Program-made: the position numbers and the translations under genes
Shown here: positions 1 through 13,491 of the stretch, piece by piece
Layout of the letters: the number at the start of each line of letters is the position of its first letter
Numbering within the stretch: position 1 is the stretch's first letter
The notes under the pieces: model-generated
What the model saw: the letters and a program-made list of their open reading frames with translations, nothing else
Databases searched by the model: none
Told to the model about the DNA's origin: nothing
NCBI GenBank assembly: GCA_030789695.1
Contig: JAULAV010009223.1
Coordinates: 21,564 to 85,563 of the forward strand
Reading direction: 5' to 3'
Length of the DNA stretch: 64,000 nt
Origin: Scilla litardierei
Taxonomy: Eukaryota > Streptophyta > Magnoliopsida > Asparagales > Asparagaceae

Positions 1-113
1 AGCTTCAGACTGTATCACTTAGGATACAAAGACATTATGTCACTTTGATCCGCCCACAAGCCAGTGTGAGGAGGAGGTCCTGAAGATTCTCCATATCCAA
101 AACACTCCATCTC

Positions 114-2147
114 TTGCCGGACAAATTTACTGACAACCAGAAGATTGTCATATCACATGTTCCTGCTGCTAACACTCTGCTAGGATTGACATACCGTAAA
201 ATGGATGCAATCCGCCTGCAGCAGAAATGGTTGGACCTCTCAAAAAGAGAGGGCGACCACCAGGATTCAAGGACCAAGTCCCTCGAAAGAGTAGGACCTT
301 TGGCAATGGTAAACAAATACCACCACAGGATGCTACTTTAAGCCCTGCTACCTCATCTCTTCCAAACTCTCAAACAGAGGAAAAACCGGGAGAAAATGAA
401 GTTTCGATACACTATGTACGAACTGGGGAGCATTGGGACAGAAAGAGCACTACCATAAATGACACATTTGCGTGTAATATTGCCATCAACGTCGCATACT
501 GCTATGATGATATTGAACCACGCTCTCTAACAGAATGTCAAAGCAGAGATGATTGGCCAAAGTAGAAAGCGGCAATATGAGTGAAGTTGGATTCACTCAC
601 CAAACGCAAGGTCTTCGGACATATAGTCCAGACACCAAAAGGTGTAAAACCTGTCGGTTACAAATGGGTATTTATTTGAAAACGAAATGAACAGAATGAG
701 ATCGTTCGCTACAAAGCCAGGCTTGTAGCGCAGTGTTTTACCCGACGTTCAGGGGTGGATTTTGAAGCCACATACTCCCCGGTCATGGACGCGATCACCT
801 TCCAATTCCTCATTGGCTTAACAGCCCAAGAGGGTTTAGATATGCAGCTTATGGACGTCGTGACTGCATACCTATATGGCAACTTAGACCGAGACATCTA
901 TATGAGATTGCCTGACGGTTATTCCTTACCTGCAGCACTAAAAGAGAGACAACGTGACATCTACTAAGTGAAACTGCAAAGATCATTGTATGGTCTAAAA
1001 CAATCTGGAAGGATGTAGTATAACAGACTGAGCGACTTCCTTGCAAAACAAGGATTTACAAATGACCCAGTCTGTACTTGCATCTTCATAAGAGCAAAGG
1101 CAACAGGATTTGTCATTATAGTCGTATATATAGACGACTTGAACCTCATCGGATCTCCTGAAGAGATCTCCGAGATTTCTAGAAGCCCGACAGAAACTTT
1201 CGAGATGAAAGACCTCGGAAAGTCAAAATTCTGTTTAGGTCTTCAAATAGAATATCTTAACGATGGGATCATGTTACATCAGTCAACTTACACATCGAAC
1301 TTATTGAAAAAGTTTCAGATAGATAAGTGACACCCCTCAGCATCCCAATGGTCGTCAGATTATTGGATGTGCACAAAGACCTCTTCCGGCCGCTGGAAGA
1401 GGGGAAGAAGTACTAGGCCCTGAAGTTCCTTATCTAAGTGCTATCGGTGCACTCCTTTACCTGGCTAACTGCACTCGCCCTGACATAGCATTTGCAGTCA
1501 ACTTACTAGCCAGATATAGTGCTGCACCTACACAGCGGCACTTGGCCGGAGTTAAGCATCTTCTGTGCTACCTCGAAGGGTCCATAGACTTAGGTCTATT
1601 CTACAGGAAAGGGGCATCAACTGGTTTAGTTGGTTATGCTGATGCAGGATACAGGTCTGATCCTCATACAGAGAAGTCTCAGACCGGATACATGTTTACC
1701 TATGGTGGCACTGCCATATCCTGGAGATCTGTAAAGAAGACCATGAAAACCATCTCATCCACTCACTCAAAACTTCTAGCGATCCATGAAGCAAGCAATG
1801 AGAGTTTCTGGCTACGCTCTGTGATTTAGCACATTCTCACCTCCATCGGCCTGAAGACCGGCCTACTTGCACATACTCCTCTTCATGAAGACAATGCAGC
1901 ATGTATAGCCCAGCTACAGGACGGCTACATCAAAGGCGACAAGATAAAGAATATCTTCTCCAAGTTCTTCTGGACGCACGACCTTCAGAAGCAAAAGCAG
2001 ATTGAGGTACAGCAGATCCAATCATGTATGAATAGGCTTACCAAATCCCTGCCTACTAGTAGCTTTGATAAACTTGTATATGTAATTGGGATGAGGAGAG
2101 TGAGGAAATGTAAACTGGGTCAGGATGAGAGGACTATGAACACATAG
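114..2147 (+). pseudogene. pol: copia pol remnant: integrase-RT linker, reverse transcriptase and RNase H
   Basis: This would encode the C-terminal half of the copia polyprotein. From about 227 to 1330 one frame carries the linker (KKRGRPPGFKD, WDRKSTTIND) and the RT, with the core RYKARLVAQ, DFEATYSPVMDAIT, QLMDVVTAYLYGNLD, SLYGLKQSGRM and the catalytic box YIDDLN near 1127-1144. Stops interrupt this frame at 563, 578, 677, 965, 1016 and 1328. The frame changes between about 1331 and 1370. The RNase H half then runs to a stop at 2145-2147 with one internal TAG at 1827; it shows LYLANCTRPDIAFAVN, GYADAGYRSDPHTEKSQTGY and HEDNAACIAQLQDGYIKGDK. Upstream of about 230 the frame differs again. Several stops fit CGA to TGA or TGG to TAG change. 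It is non-functional. Confidence 0.88.
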
Positions 2148-2446
2148 ATACATAGGAGACTGGTGTATAGATTCATAGGAAATCTGCAAGCCTGAAGCTT
2201 GGTCAGATGAGGGGGAGTCAACTGCAGAGTTGTACTCTTTTCCCTTAGCTACGGTTTTTTCCCACATGGTTTTCCGTAGTCAAGGTTTTGACGAGGCAAC
2301 CTCGTTGACCCTGGATCCTGAAGCATCCACCCCTAGACACATCCCTAAAACAGGGGAAGTTATGGATTAACTGTTCTTTATTTAACAAGGCAGTTATCCT
2401 AACTCGGATCCTGAAGAATCCACCGCTTATTCAATGTTAGTTGGAT
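2148..2446 (+). other. copia 3' untranslated tail
   Basis: This non-coding stretch lies between the pol stop and the polypurine tract. It contains a TTGTACTCTTTTCCC stretch and a motif ending in GACGAGGCA, which recur in this position in many plant copia elements. I see no gene in it. Confidence 0.6.
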
Positions 2447-2455
2447 AAGGGGAAG
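2447..2455 (+). other. polypurine tract of the copia element
   Basis: The purine run AAGGGGAAG sits directly before the TG that opens the 3' LTR. This is the expected plus-strand primer position. Confidence 0.7.
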
Positions 2456-2576
2456 TGTTATGAATAGGCCCATGAGGCCCATTGGGTATCCGGCCCACCA
2501 TTGAAAGCTATAAATAAGAGGGTAGGGGGGCTCTTAACCCCCTACACCTATTTCCCTACTTTTCCCTTCACAACAA
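2456..2576 (+). mobile_element. copia 3' LTR, truncated
   Basis: The LTR starts TGTTATGAATAGG right after the polypurine tract. A TATA box (CTATAAATA, 2508-2516) is followed by a pyrimidine-rich stretch, so only the U3 region and perhaps the start of R remain. At about 2577 the sequence switches to satellite (GGATCTTTTTAT). Confidence 0.75.
2508..2516 (+). promoter_or_regulatory. TATA box of the truncated copia LTR
   Basis: CTATAAATA lies about 50 bp after the LTR start and just before a C/T-rich leader. This is the usual layout of a short copia U3. Confidence 0.55.
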
Positions 2577-5500
2577 GGATCTTTTTATAGAATGATATGA
2601 TTCCTACATTATTTGTCTTCTCTTATTTTTTTCAGGTTAGATGGCATTCTACCCGTTCCACCAGACATTGTGGGGATTTTTCTTAGTTTGGGACTATTTT
2701 TCTGCCTATTCGGGAAGATATGGATATTTTAATTAAATTATATGATTTTTTGGCCCAATCTTGTCTTCTCTTTTTTCAGTTGAAGATGGCATTCTCCCTG
2801 TTCCGATTTATATTTATGCGGTTTTTTGAGCACCGGGCTATTTTCAATATTATCTATAAGATATGGATCTCTATATTAAATGATATGATTTTTATAGCAT
2901 AATTTTGTCTTTTCTTATTTTTCAGGTGAAGATGGCGATCTTCCAATTCCAACAGACATTTTTCGGATTTTTCTGAGCTCGTGACTATTTTTCTACATTT
3001 TAAGGATCTTTTTTAAATTATATGATTTTTTGGCCAAATTTGGCCTTCTCTTATTTTCAGCTGAAGAAGGCGATATCCCGGTTCCAACGGACATTTTTGC
3101 GAATAATTATGACTTCGGGGCAATTTTCAAAATTTTCTGGAAGATATGGATCTTTTATTAAATGATTTTATTTTTGGCCTAAATTTCACTTTTCTTGTTT
3201 TTCAGTTGAAGATGGAGATCTCCCGGTTCTTACTGATATATTTGCGGATTTTTTCGAGCTCGATGCTATTTTTTGCATTTTAGGGAAGATATGTATCTTT
3301 TTATTAAATGAGATGATTTTTATAGCGTACATTTTTCTTCTCTTATTTTTTTCAGGTGAAGATCACAGTTTACTGATTCCACCGGACATTTTTGTGGACT
3401 TTTATTTGCTTGGGACTATTTTTCTGCATTTTCTGGAAGATATGAATCTTTTTATTAAATGATATGATTTTTGGCCTAATTTTGTCTTCACTTATTTTTG
3501 TTGTTGAATAATACGATCTCCCGGCTCCAACGGACATTTGTGCGGATTTTTCTGAGCTCGGTGCTATTTTCTGCATTTTCAGGTTGATATGTATCTTTTA
3601 TTAAATGAAATTATTTTTGGCCTAATTTTGGCTGCTTTTATATTTCAGTTGAAGATGTTGATCTCCCTGTTCCAATAAACATTTTTTCGGATTTTTCTGA
3701 GCTTCGAGCTATTTTCTACATTTTCTGTGTGATTTGAATATTTATATTAAATGATATGATTTTTATAACCTAATTTTGTCTTCTCTTATTATTCAGTTGA
3801 AGATGACAATCTCCCAGTTCCAACAGACATTTTTGTCGATTTTTCTAAGCTCGGGGATATTGTTCTACATTTTCGGGATGTTATGGATCTTTTAATTAAT
3901 TGATATGATTTTTGACCTAATTTTTTCTTCTCTTTTTTAAGTTGAAGAAGGCGATCTCACGGTTTCAACGAACATTTTTGCGGATTTTTTTGAGCTCTAG
4001 AATAATTTCTAAATTTCGGAAAGTTATGGATCTTTTTATTAAATGATATGATTTTATAGCCTAATTTTGTCTGCTCTTATTTTTTTAGTTGAAGATGGCG
4101 ATCTCACGGTTCCAACGGACATTTTTGCGTATATTTTTGAGATCGGGGTACATTTTATGGAAGATATAGAATTTTTTATTAAATACTATGTTTTTTATAG
4201 ACTGCATTTGTATTCTCTTATTTTTTTCAGTTGAAGATGGCGATCTCCCGGTTGCAACAGACAATTTTGAAGATTTTTCTTAGCTTGAGGCTATTTTTCT
4301 ATATTTTCTGGAAGATATGCATCTTTAGAAAATGGTAGGATTATTTGGCCTAATTTTGTCTTCTCTGTTTTTATTTGAAGATGGTGATCTCCCTGTTCCA
4401 ATGGACATTAGTGCAGATTTTTAAACTTCGAGTATTTTTGTATAATATGAATTTTTATATTAAATGATAAGATTTTATAACATAATTTTTCATCTTTTAT
4501 TTTTTATTTGAAATGGCGATCTTCAGGTTCTGATAGACATTTTTGGGTATTTTTTTTGAGCTCAGGCCTATTTTTCTATATTTTCGAGAAGTTATGGATC
4601 TTTTTATTAAAGGATAAGATTTTTGGCTTAATTTTGTCTTCTTTTATTTTTTAAGTTGAAGATAAAGATCTCTCGTTTCTAATGGACATTTTGCGTATTA
4701 TTTTAACCTCGGGACTATTTTCTAAATTTTTTGGAAGATATTGATCTTTTATTAAATAATATGATTTTTGGCATAATTTTGTCTTCTCTTATTTTTCAGT
4801 TGAAGATGGCGTTCTCCCTGTTCCAACGGATATTTTTGTGGATTTTTATAAGCTCGGTGCTATTTTCTACATTTTTATAAATGATATGATTTTTATTGCC
4901 AATGTTTGTCGATGGCGATCTTCCAGTTCTAATGGACATTTTGGCGGATTTTTCTTAGCTTGAGTCTGTTTTTCTATATTTTTGAAAGAAATGGATCTTT
5001 TTATGAAATGAAATGATTTTTGGCCTAATTTTTACTTCCCTATTTTGCAGATGACGATGACGATCTCCCGGTTCCAAAGAACATTTTGGCAGATTTTTCT
5101 GAGCTTCTGAATATTTTCTACATTTCCTGTAAGATATGAATCTTTATATTAAATGATATGATTTTATAACCTAATTTTTTTATTCTCTTATTTTTTTCAG
5201 TTGAAGATGGCGATCTCCAAGTTCCAACGAAAATTTTTACGGATTTTTCTGAGCTCGGTGTTGTTTTCTACATTTTATGGAAGATATATAAATTTTTATT
5301 AAATGATATGATTTTTATAGCCTACGTTGGACTTCTCTTAATTTTTTCAGTTGAAGATAGTGATCTCCCGATTCCAACGGAAATTTTTGCAGATTTTTAT
5401 AAGCTCCAGGCTATTTTCTACATGTTCTGGAAGATATAGATCTTTCTATTAAATGATATGATTTTTATGGTCTAATTTTGTCTTCTCTTATTTTTCAGTT

Positions 5501-5717
5501 AAAGATGGCGATCCCCGGGTTCCAACGGACATTTTTGCGTATTATGCTAACATCAGGGCTATTTTCTAAATTTTATAGAATATATGTATCTTTTTATTAA
5601 ATGATTTGATTTTTGGCCTAATTTTATCTTCTCTTATTTTTAGTTAAAGAAGACGATCTCCCATTTCCAACTGACATTTTTATGGATTTTAATGAGTTCG
5701 GTGCTATTATCCATACT

Positions 5718-5910
5718 TATTTTACAAAATGATATGATTATTTTACAAAATGATAGATTATTTTACAAAATGATATGATTATTTTACAAAATGATAGATT
5801 ATTTTACAAAATGATATGATTATTTTACAAAATGATATGATTATTTTACAAAATGATATGATTTTCATGGATTTTAAAGACGATCTCCCAGATAATGATT
5901 ATTTTACAAA
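5718..5910 (+). repeat. local short tandem expansion inside the satellite
   Basis: A piece of one monomer has expanded into about eight copies of a unit of about 21-23 bp, built from GATATGATTATTTTACAAAAT with a shorter variant lacking a few bases. A fragment of ordinary monomer (GACGATCTCCCAG) interrupts it near 5880. This looks like replication slippage. Confidence 0.8.
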
Positions 5911-8900
5911 ATGATATGATTTCTATAGCCTACATTGTATTCTCTTAATTTTTCAGTTGATGATGTGGATCTACCAGTCCCAACAGACATTTTTGCGGAT
6001 CTTTCTTAGCTAGTTAAAATATTTCTACCTTTTCTGGAAGATATGGATATTTTAATTAAATGATATGATTTTTTGGCCCAAATTTGTCTTCTCTTTTTTC
6101 AGTTGAAGATGACGATTACCCGGTTCCAATATACATTTGTGCGGATTTTTTTGAGCGCCGGTCTATTTTCTACTTTATCTATAAGATATGGATATTTATA
6201 TTAAATGATTTGATTTTTATAGCATAATTTTGTCTTCTCTTATTATTCAGCCAAAGATGGCGATTACCCTGTTCCACAGACATTTTTACAGATTTTTCTG
6301 AGCTCGAGGCTATTTTTCTACATTTTCAGGAAGTTATGGATCTTTTTGTAAAATGATATGATTTTTGGCCAATTTTTGTCTTCTCTTATTTTTCTATTGA
6401 AGATGGAGATCTCCTGATTCCAACAAACATTTTTGCGGATTATTCTGACCTCGGAGCTAATTTCTAAATTTTATAGAAGATATGGATCTTTTTATTAAAT
6501 GATTTGATTTTTTGCCCAATTTTGTGCCTCTTATTTTTCAGTTGAAGTTGTCGATCTCCTGGTTCCAGTTGATATTTTTGCAGATTTTTCTGAGCCCTGT
6601 GTTATTTTCTAAATTTTATGGAAGATATGTATCTTTTTATTAAATGATTTATTTTTATAACCTACATTTTTCTTCTCTTATTTTTTTCAGGTGAAGATGG
6701 CGATCTACCGATTCCAACGGACATTCTTGCAGACTTTTCTAAGCTTGGGACTACATGTTCGATAAGATAAGTATTTTTTATTAAATGATATGATTTCTGG
6801 CCTAATTTTGTCCTTGCTTTTTTAAGTGTAAGATGGCGATCTCCCAGTTCCAACAGATAGTTTTACGGATTTTGCAGTGCTCCGGGCTGTTTTTTATATT
6901 TTATGAAAGTATGAATCTTTTTATTAAATGATATGATTTTTTGGTCTAATTTGTGTTCTTTTTTTCAGTTGAAGATGGCGATCTCCCGGTTACAACAGAC
7001 ATATTTACGTATTTTTCAGAGCTTCGAACTATTTTCTATATTTTTTGAAAGAAACGAACTTTTTATTAAACGATATGTTTTTGGTCTAATTTTATCTTCT
7101 CTTATTTTGCAGTTATAGATAGCGAGATCATGGTTCCAACTAACATTTTTGCAGATTTTTCTGAGCTTCGAGGTATTTTCTACATTTTATGGAACATATG
7201 GATCTTTTTATTAAATGATATAATTTTTATATCATAAGTTTGTCTTCTCTTATTTTTCAGTTGAACATGTCGATCTCCCGGCTCCAACAGAAATTTTTGC
7301 GGATTTTTCTGGGCTGTGGGATATTTTCTATATTTTATGGAAGATATGGATCTTTTTATTAAATGATATGATTTTTATAGCCTAAGTTTGTCTTCCGTTA
7401 TTTTTCAGTTGAAGATGACGATCTCCTGTTTCCAACAGACATTTTTGCGGTTTTTTTAGCTCGGGGCTCTTTTATACATTAAATTAAGGATATTGATCTT
7501 TTTATTAAATGATGATTTTTATAGCCTAAGTATGTCATCTCTTATTTTTTATTGAAGATGGCGATCTCGCAGTTCCAACAGACATTTTTGCGGATTTTTC
7601 TGACATCGAGCCTATTTTCTATATTTTCTTGAAGATATGGATCTTTTTATTAAATACTATTGTCTTCTCTTATTATTTTTTCGTTGAAAATGGCGATCTC
7701 CCTGTTCCAACAGACATTTTTGCCAATTTTTCTCAGCTCTGGGCAATTTTCTACATTTTGGATCTTTATACTAAAATGAGATAATTTTTATAGCCTTATT
7801 TTGTCTTCTCTTATTTTTTTTGTTGATGATGGCGATCTCCTGGTTCCAACAGAAATTTTTGCGCATTTTTCCGAGGTCTGGGCTATTTTCTAAATTTTCT
7901 TAAAGATATGGATCATTTTATAAAATGATAGGATTTTTGGCCTTATTTTGTCTTCTCTTATTTTCTGTTGAAGATTACGATCTCCTGGTTCCAACTGACC
8001 TTTTTGCGGATTTTTCTGAAATCTGAGCTATTTTCTAAAGTTTATTGAAGATATGTATCTTTTTATTAAATGATATGATTTTTATCGCCTAATTTTGTCT
8101 TCTCTTATTTTTTTAGTTGAAAATATCCATCTCCCGGTTCCAACAGAAATTTTCATGGATTTTCTAAACTCCGGGTTATTTTCTACATTTTCTGTAAAAT
8201 ATATATCTTTTTATTAAATGATATGTTTGTTTGTGGCCAAATTTTGTCTTCTCTTTTTTTCATTAAGATGGCAAACTCGTGGTTCCAACGGACATTTTTG
8301 CATATTTTTTGAGCTACATGCTATTTTTGTACATTTTCTGTAAGATATGAATCTTTATATTAAATGATATGATTTTTATAGCCTAATTTTGTCTTCTCTT
8401 ATTTTTCAATTGAAGATGGTGATCTCCCAGTTCCAACGTACATTTATCCGTATATTTCTGAGCTCGGTGCTATGTTTCTAAATTTTCGGGAAGATATAGA
8501 TCTTTTTATTAATTGATAGGATTTTTGTTCTAATTTTGTATTCTCTTTTTTTTTCAGTTGTAGATGGCGATCTGCTGGTTCCAACGGACATTTTTAATTA
8601 TTTTTTGAGCTCGGGGCTATTTTTCTACATTTTTGAAAGATTTGGATTTTTTATTAAATGATATGATTTTTTGGCCTTATTTTGTCTTCTCTTTTTTTGT
8701 TGAAGATGGCGATCTTTCGGTTCCAACAGAAATTTTTGCAGAGTTTTCTGAGATCTGAACTATTTTCTACATTTTCTTAATGATATGGATCATTTTATTA
8801 AATGATTTGATTTTTTTTGCCTAATTTTGTGTTCTCTTATTTTTCTGTTAAATATGGTGATCTCCCGGTTCCAACAAACATTTTAGCGGATTTTTTTCGC

Positions 8901-11900
8901 TCAGGTCTATTTTGTATATTTTACTGTAGATATGGATCCTTTTACTAAATGATATGATTTTTGTAGCGTCAGTTTGTCTTCTATTATTTTCAGTTAATTA
9001 TGGTGATCTGCCGGTTCTAACGGACTTATTTGCGGATTTTTCTGAACTCGGGGCGATTTTTCTACATTTTCTGGAAGATATAAATCTTTTTATTAAATGA
9101 TTGATTTTTGGCCTAATTTTATCTTCATTTAATTTTTCGTTGAAGATGTCGATCTCCCAGTTCTAACATATATTTTTATGGATTTTTCTGAGCTCCGGAC
9201 TGTTTTCTATATTTTCAGAAAGATATGAATCTTTTATTTAATGATATGATTTTTATAGCCTAAGTTTGTCTTCCCTTATTTTTTCAGTTGAAGATGGTGA
9301 TCTCCCGGTTCCAAAGGATATTTTTGCTTTTCTAACTTCGTGGCTATTTTCTACATTTTCTGGAAAATATGATTCTTTTATTAAATAATATGATTTTTGG
9401 CCTAATTTTTTCTTCTCTAATTTTTCAGAAGAAGACGTCGATCTATCGGTTCCAACAGACATTTTTGCGGATTTTTCTTATCCACGGGATATTTTCTTAT
9501 TTTTGATAAGATATGTATCTTTATATTAAATTATAGAATTTTTGTAGCCTAATTTTGTCTTCCCCTATTTCTTGTTGAAGATGGCGATCTCCCTATAACA
9601 ACGACATTTTTGCTGATTTTTTGTGCTAGGTGTTATTTTCTTCATTTTATGGAATGTACGGATATTTTTATCAAATGATATGCTTTTTGTAGCCTAATTT
9701 TATCTTCTCTTATTTTTCAGTTGAAGATGACGATCTTTCTATTTCAACGGACATTTTTACGGATTTTTCTGTGCTCGGGGCTTTTTTTGCATTTTTTTCG
9801 AAGATATCGATCTTTTTATTAAATAATATGATTTTTGGCCTAATTTTGTCTTCTCGTACTTTTATCGTTGAAGATGGCGATCTCCAACTTTCAACAGACA
9901 TTTTTGCAGGATTTTTCCGAGCTCCACGCTATTTTCTACCTATTCTGTATGATATGAATCTTTATATTAAATCTTATGATTTTAATAGCCTACTTTTGTC
10001 TTCAATTATTTTTTAGTTAATTATGGCGATCTTCCGGTTCCAACAAGCTTTTTAGAAATTATTTTGAGCTCGGGGGTATTTTCTACATTTTATTAGAGAT
10101 ATGGATCTTTGTATTAAATGGTATGATTATTATAGCTTAAGTTTGTCTTCTCTTATTTTTCAGTTGAAGATGGCGATCTCCCGGTTCCAACAGATATTTT
10201 ACGGATCTTTTTATTAAATGAAATGATTTTCATATACCACGTTTGTCTTCTCTTATTTTTCAGTTGAAAATGGCGATCTCACGTTTCCAACGGACATTTT
10301 TGCGGATTTTTCTGACTACGAGACTATTTTCTGCAAGAAATGGATCGATTTATTAAATGATATGATTTTTGGCATAATTTTTTCTTCTCTTATTTTCAGT
10401 TGAAGATAGCGATCTCTGGGTACCAACGATTTGCTGATTTTTTTGAGCTCGGAGCTATTTTCTACATTTCATGTAAGAAATGGATCTTTTCATTAAATAA
10501 TCGCGGTCTCCCGGTTCCAACAAACATTTTTTGCAGATTTTTCTTAACTCGGGACAATTTTTCTACATTCTCTAGAAGATATGGATCTTTTGATTAAATG
10601 ATATGATTTTTGGCCTAATTCTGTCTTCTCTTATTTTTCTGTTGAAAATTGTGATCTCCATGTTCCAGACATTTTTGATGATTTTCCTGAACTTTGGGCC
10701 ATTTTCTAAATTTTCCATAAGATATGAATCTTTATTTTAAATGATATGATTTTTATAGCCCTAATTTTGCATTTTCTTATTTTTAATTTGAAGATGTCGA
10801 TGTTCTGGTTCCAACGGACATTTTTGTGGATTTTTCCGAGCTCGTGATTATTTTCTGCATTTTCTGAAAGATATATCTTTTTATTAAATGAGAAGATTTT
10901 TTTGGCCTAATTTTGGCTTCTCTAATTTTTCAGTCAAAGACGGCGATCTCCCGATTTCAACAATTATTTTTTTGGATTTTTCTTAGCTCCCGTCTAATTT
11001 CCACATTTTCTTGAAGATATAGATTGTTTTATTAAATGATATGATTTTTTGGCCTAATTGTGTCTTCTCTTATTTTTCAGTTGAAAATGGTGACTCCCGG
11101 TTCCAACTGACTTTTTTGCGGACTTTCTTTGTTCCGAGCTATTTTCTATATTTTATTGAAGATATGTATCTTTATGTTAAATGATATGATTTTTATAGCC
11201 TAATTTTGTCTTCTCTTATTTTTAAGTCGAATATGGCGATCTCCCTGTGCAAACGAAAATTTTTGCGGATTTTTCTCAGCGTGGGGCTATTTTATAGATA
11301 TTATTGAAGATATGGATCATTTTATTAAACGATATGATTTTTATGGCCTAATTTTGTTTTCTCTTATTTTTTAGTTGAAAATGATCATCTCCCAGTTCCA
11401 ACAGACATTTTTGCGAATTTTTCTGAGCTCAGAGCTCATTTATACATTTTCTGGAAGATATGTATCTTTTTATTAAATGATATGATTTTTGGCCTGATTT
11501 TGTCTTCTATTATTTTTCAGTTGAAGATGGCCATCTCTCGGTTCCAACAGACATTTTTGCATATTTTTCAGTTAATGATATGATCTTTAAATTAAATGAT
11601 ATGATTTTTATTGCGTAAATTGTTTTCTCTTATTTTTCAGATGAAGCTGGCGATCTCTTGGTTCTAACAGATATTTTTGCAGATTTTTCTCAGCACGAGG
11701 CTATTTTCTATTATTTATTAAAGATATGGATCGTTTAATTAAATATATGATATTTATAGACTAAGTTTGTCTTCATTTATTTTTCAGTTGAAAATGACAC
11801 TCTCACGGTTCGGACGGACATTTTTACAGGATTTTTCTGACCTTGAGGCTATTTTCTACATTTTTTGAAGGTATGGATCTTTTTATTAAATGATATGATT

Positions 11901-13338
11901 TTTGGGCTTAATTTTATCTTCCCTTACTTTTCAGATGAAGATGGCTATCATTCGGTCTCAATAAACATTTACGCAGATTCTTAGCTCCGGGCTATTTTCT
12001 ACATTTTCTATAAGATAGGGATATTTAGATTAAATGATATGATTTTTATAGCCAAATTTAGTCTTCTCTTATTTTTCAGTTGAAGATGACGATCTCCCCA
12101 TGAATATTTTTGTGGATTTTTCAGAGCTAATGACTATTATTTACTTTTTACTAAAGAATGTATCTTTTTTAAATGATATGAATTTTGTAGCATAACTTTG
12201 TCTTCGCTTATTTAAATTGAACATGGCGATCTCCCGGTTCCAACGGACATCTTTGCGGAATTATCTGAGCTCGGAATTATTTTTCTACATTTTCGGGAAG
12301 TTATGGATCTTTTTATTATATGATATGATGTTGGCCTAATTTTCTCTTCTCTTATTTTTTATTTGAAGATGGCGAACTCCCGGTTCTAACAGACATTTTT
12401 GCAGATTTTTCTCGGCTCGGGAATATTTTCTAGAATTTATGGAAGATGTGGTTCATTTTATTAAATAATATGATTTTTGTAGACTAAGTTTGTCTTTTCT
12501 TATTTTCAGTTGAAGATGGTGATATCCTGTTTCCAACGGAAATTTTTGAGGATTTTTCTAATCTCGGGGCTATTTTCAAAATTTTATGGAATATATGTAT
12601 CTTTTTATTAAATAATATGATTTTTATAGCCTAAGTTTGTCTTCTCTTATTTTTTTCAGTTGAATATGTCGATCTCCCGATTCCAACAGACATTTTTGCA
12701 GATTTTTCTGAGGTCAGGGTTATTTTCTACATTTTATTGAAGATATAAATTTTCTTATTAAATGATATAATTTTAAGCCTAATTTTGTCTTCACTTATTT
12801 TTAGTTAAAGGTGGCGATCTCCTGGTTCCAACGAATATGTATATTTTTATAAATGATAAGATTTTTTGGACTAATTTTTTCTTCTCTTATTTTTTCGTTA
12901 AAGATGGCGGCGATCTCCAGGTTCTAAGTGACATTTTTACAGATTTTTCTGAGCTCCGGGCAATTTTCTATATTTTATGTAAGATATGAATATTTATATT
13001 AAATGATATGATCTTTATCGCCCAATCTCCCAGTTCCAACAGAAATTTTTGCGTATTTTCCTAAGCTCGAGGCTATATTCTATATTTTTTGGAAGAGACG
13101 GATCTTTATATTAATTGATATGATTTTTGTTGCATAATTTTGTCTTCTCTTATTTTCCTGTTGATGATGGCCATTTTTTTATTAAACGATATGATTTTTA
13201 ATCTTATTTTGTCATCTCTTATATTTTGGTTGAAGATGGCGATCTCTCGGTTCCAACGGACATTTTTGCGGATTTTTCTGAACTCCGGGCTATTTTTCAA
13301 ATTTTTTGTAAGATATGGATCCTTTTATTAAATGATAT

Positions 13339-13491
13339 CACAGATGAAAAAATTATGCCAAAAATGTCTGTTAAAACTGGGAAATTTCCATCTTCAACTG
13401 AAATTTAAGAGAAGAAAAAATTCGGAACCGGGAAATTGCCATGTTCATCTATAAAAATGTCCGTTGTAACCAGGATATCGCCATCTTCAAC
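13339..13491 (-). repeat. inverted satellite segment in block 1
   Basis: Here the satellite reads on the opposite strand: AATGTCCGTTGTAACC and GCCATCTTCAACT are reverse complements of the usual monomer landmarks. Forward monomers resume at about 13492 with a variant tract (AATAAGATTATTATATATC). The same arrangement recurs twice in block 3. Confidence 0.85.

Larger units (their letters stand above)
1..2576 (+). mobile_element. Ty1/copia LTR retrotransposon, 3' part, decayed
   Basis: The order is integrase-RT linker, reverse transcriptase, RNase H, a long non-coding tail, a polypurine tract and then the start of a 3' LTR. This is the Ty1/copia gene order read on the plus strand. The window begins inside the element, so its 5' LTR, gag, protease and most of integrase are not visible. 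The right edge is abrupt: satellite DNA starts after only about 120 bp of the 3' LTR. Many in-frame stops and at least two frame changes show it can no longer code. Confidence 0.9.
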
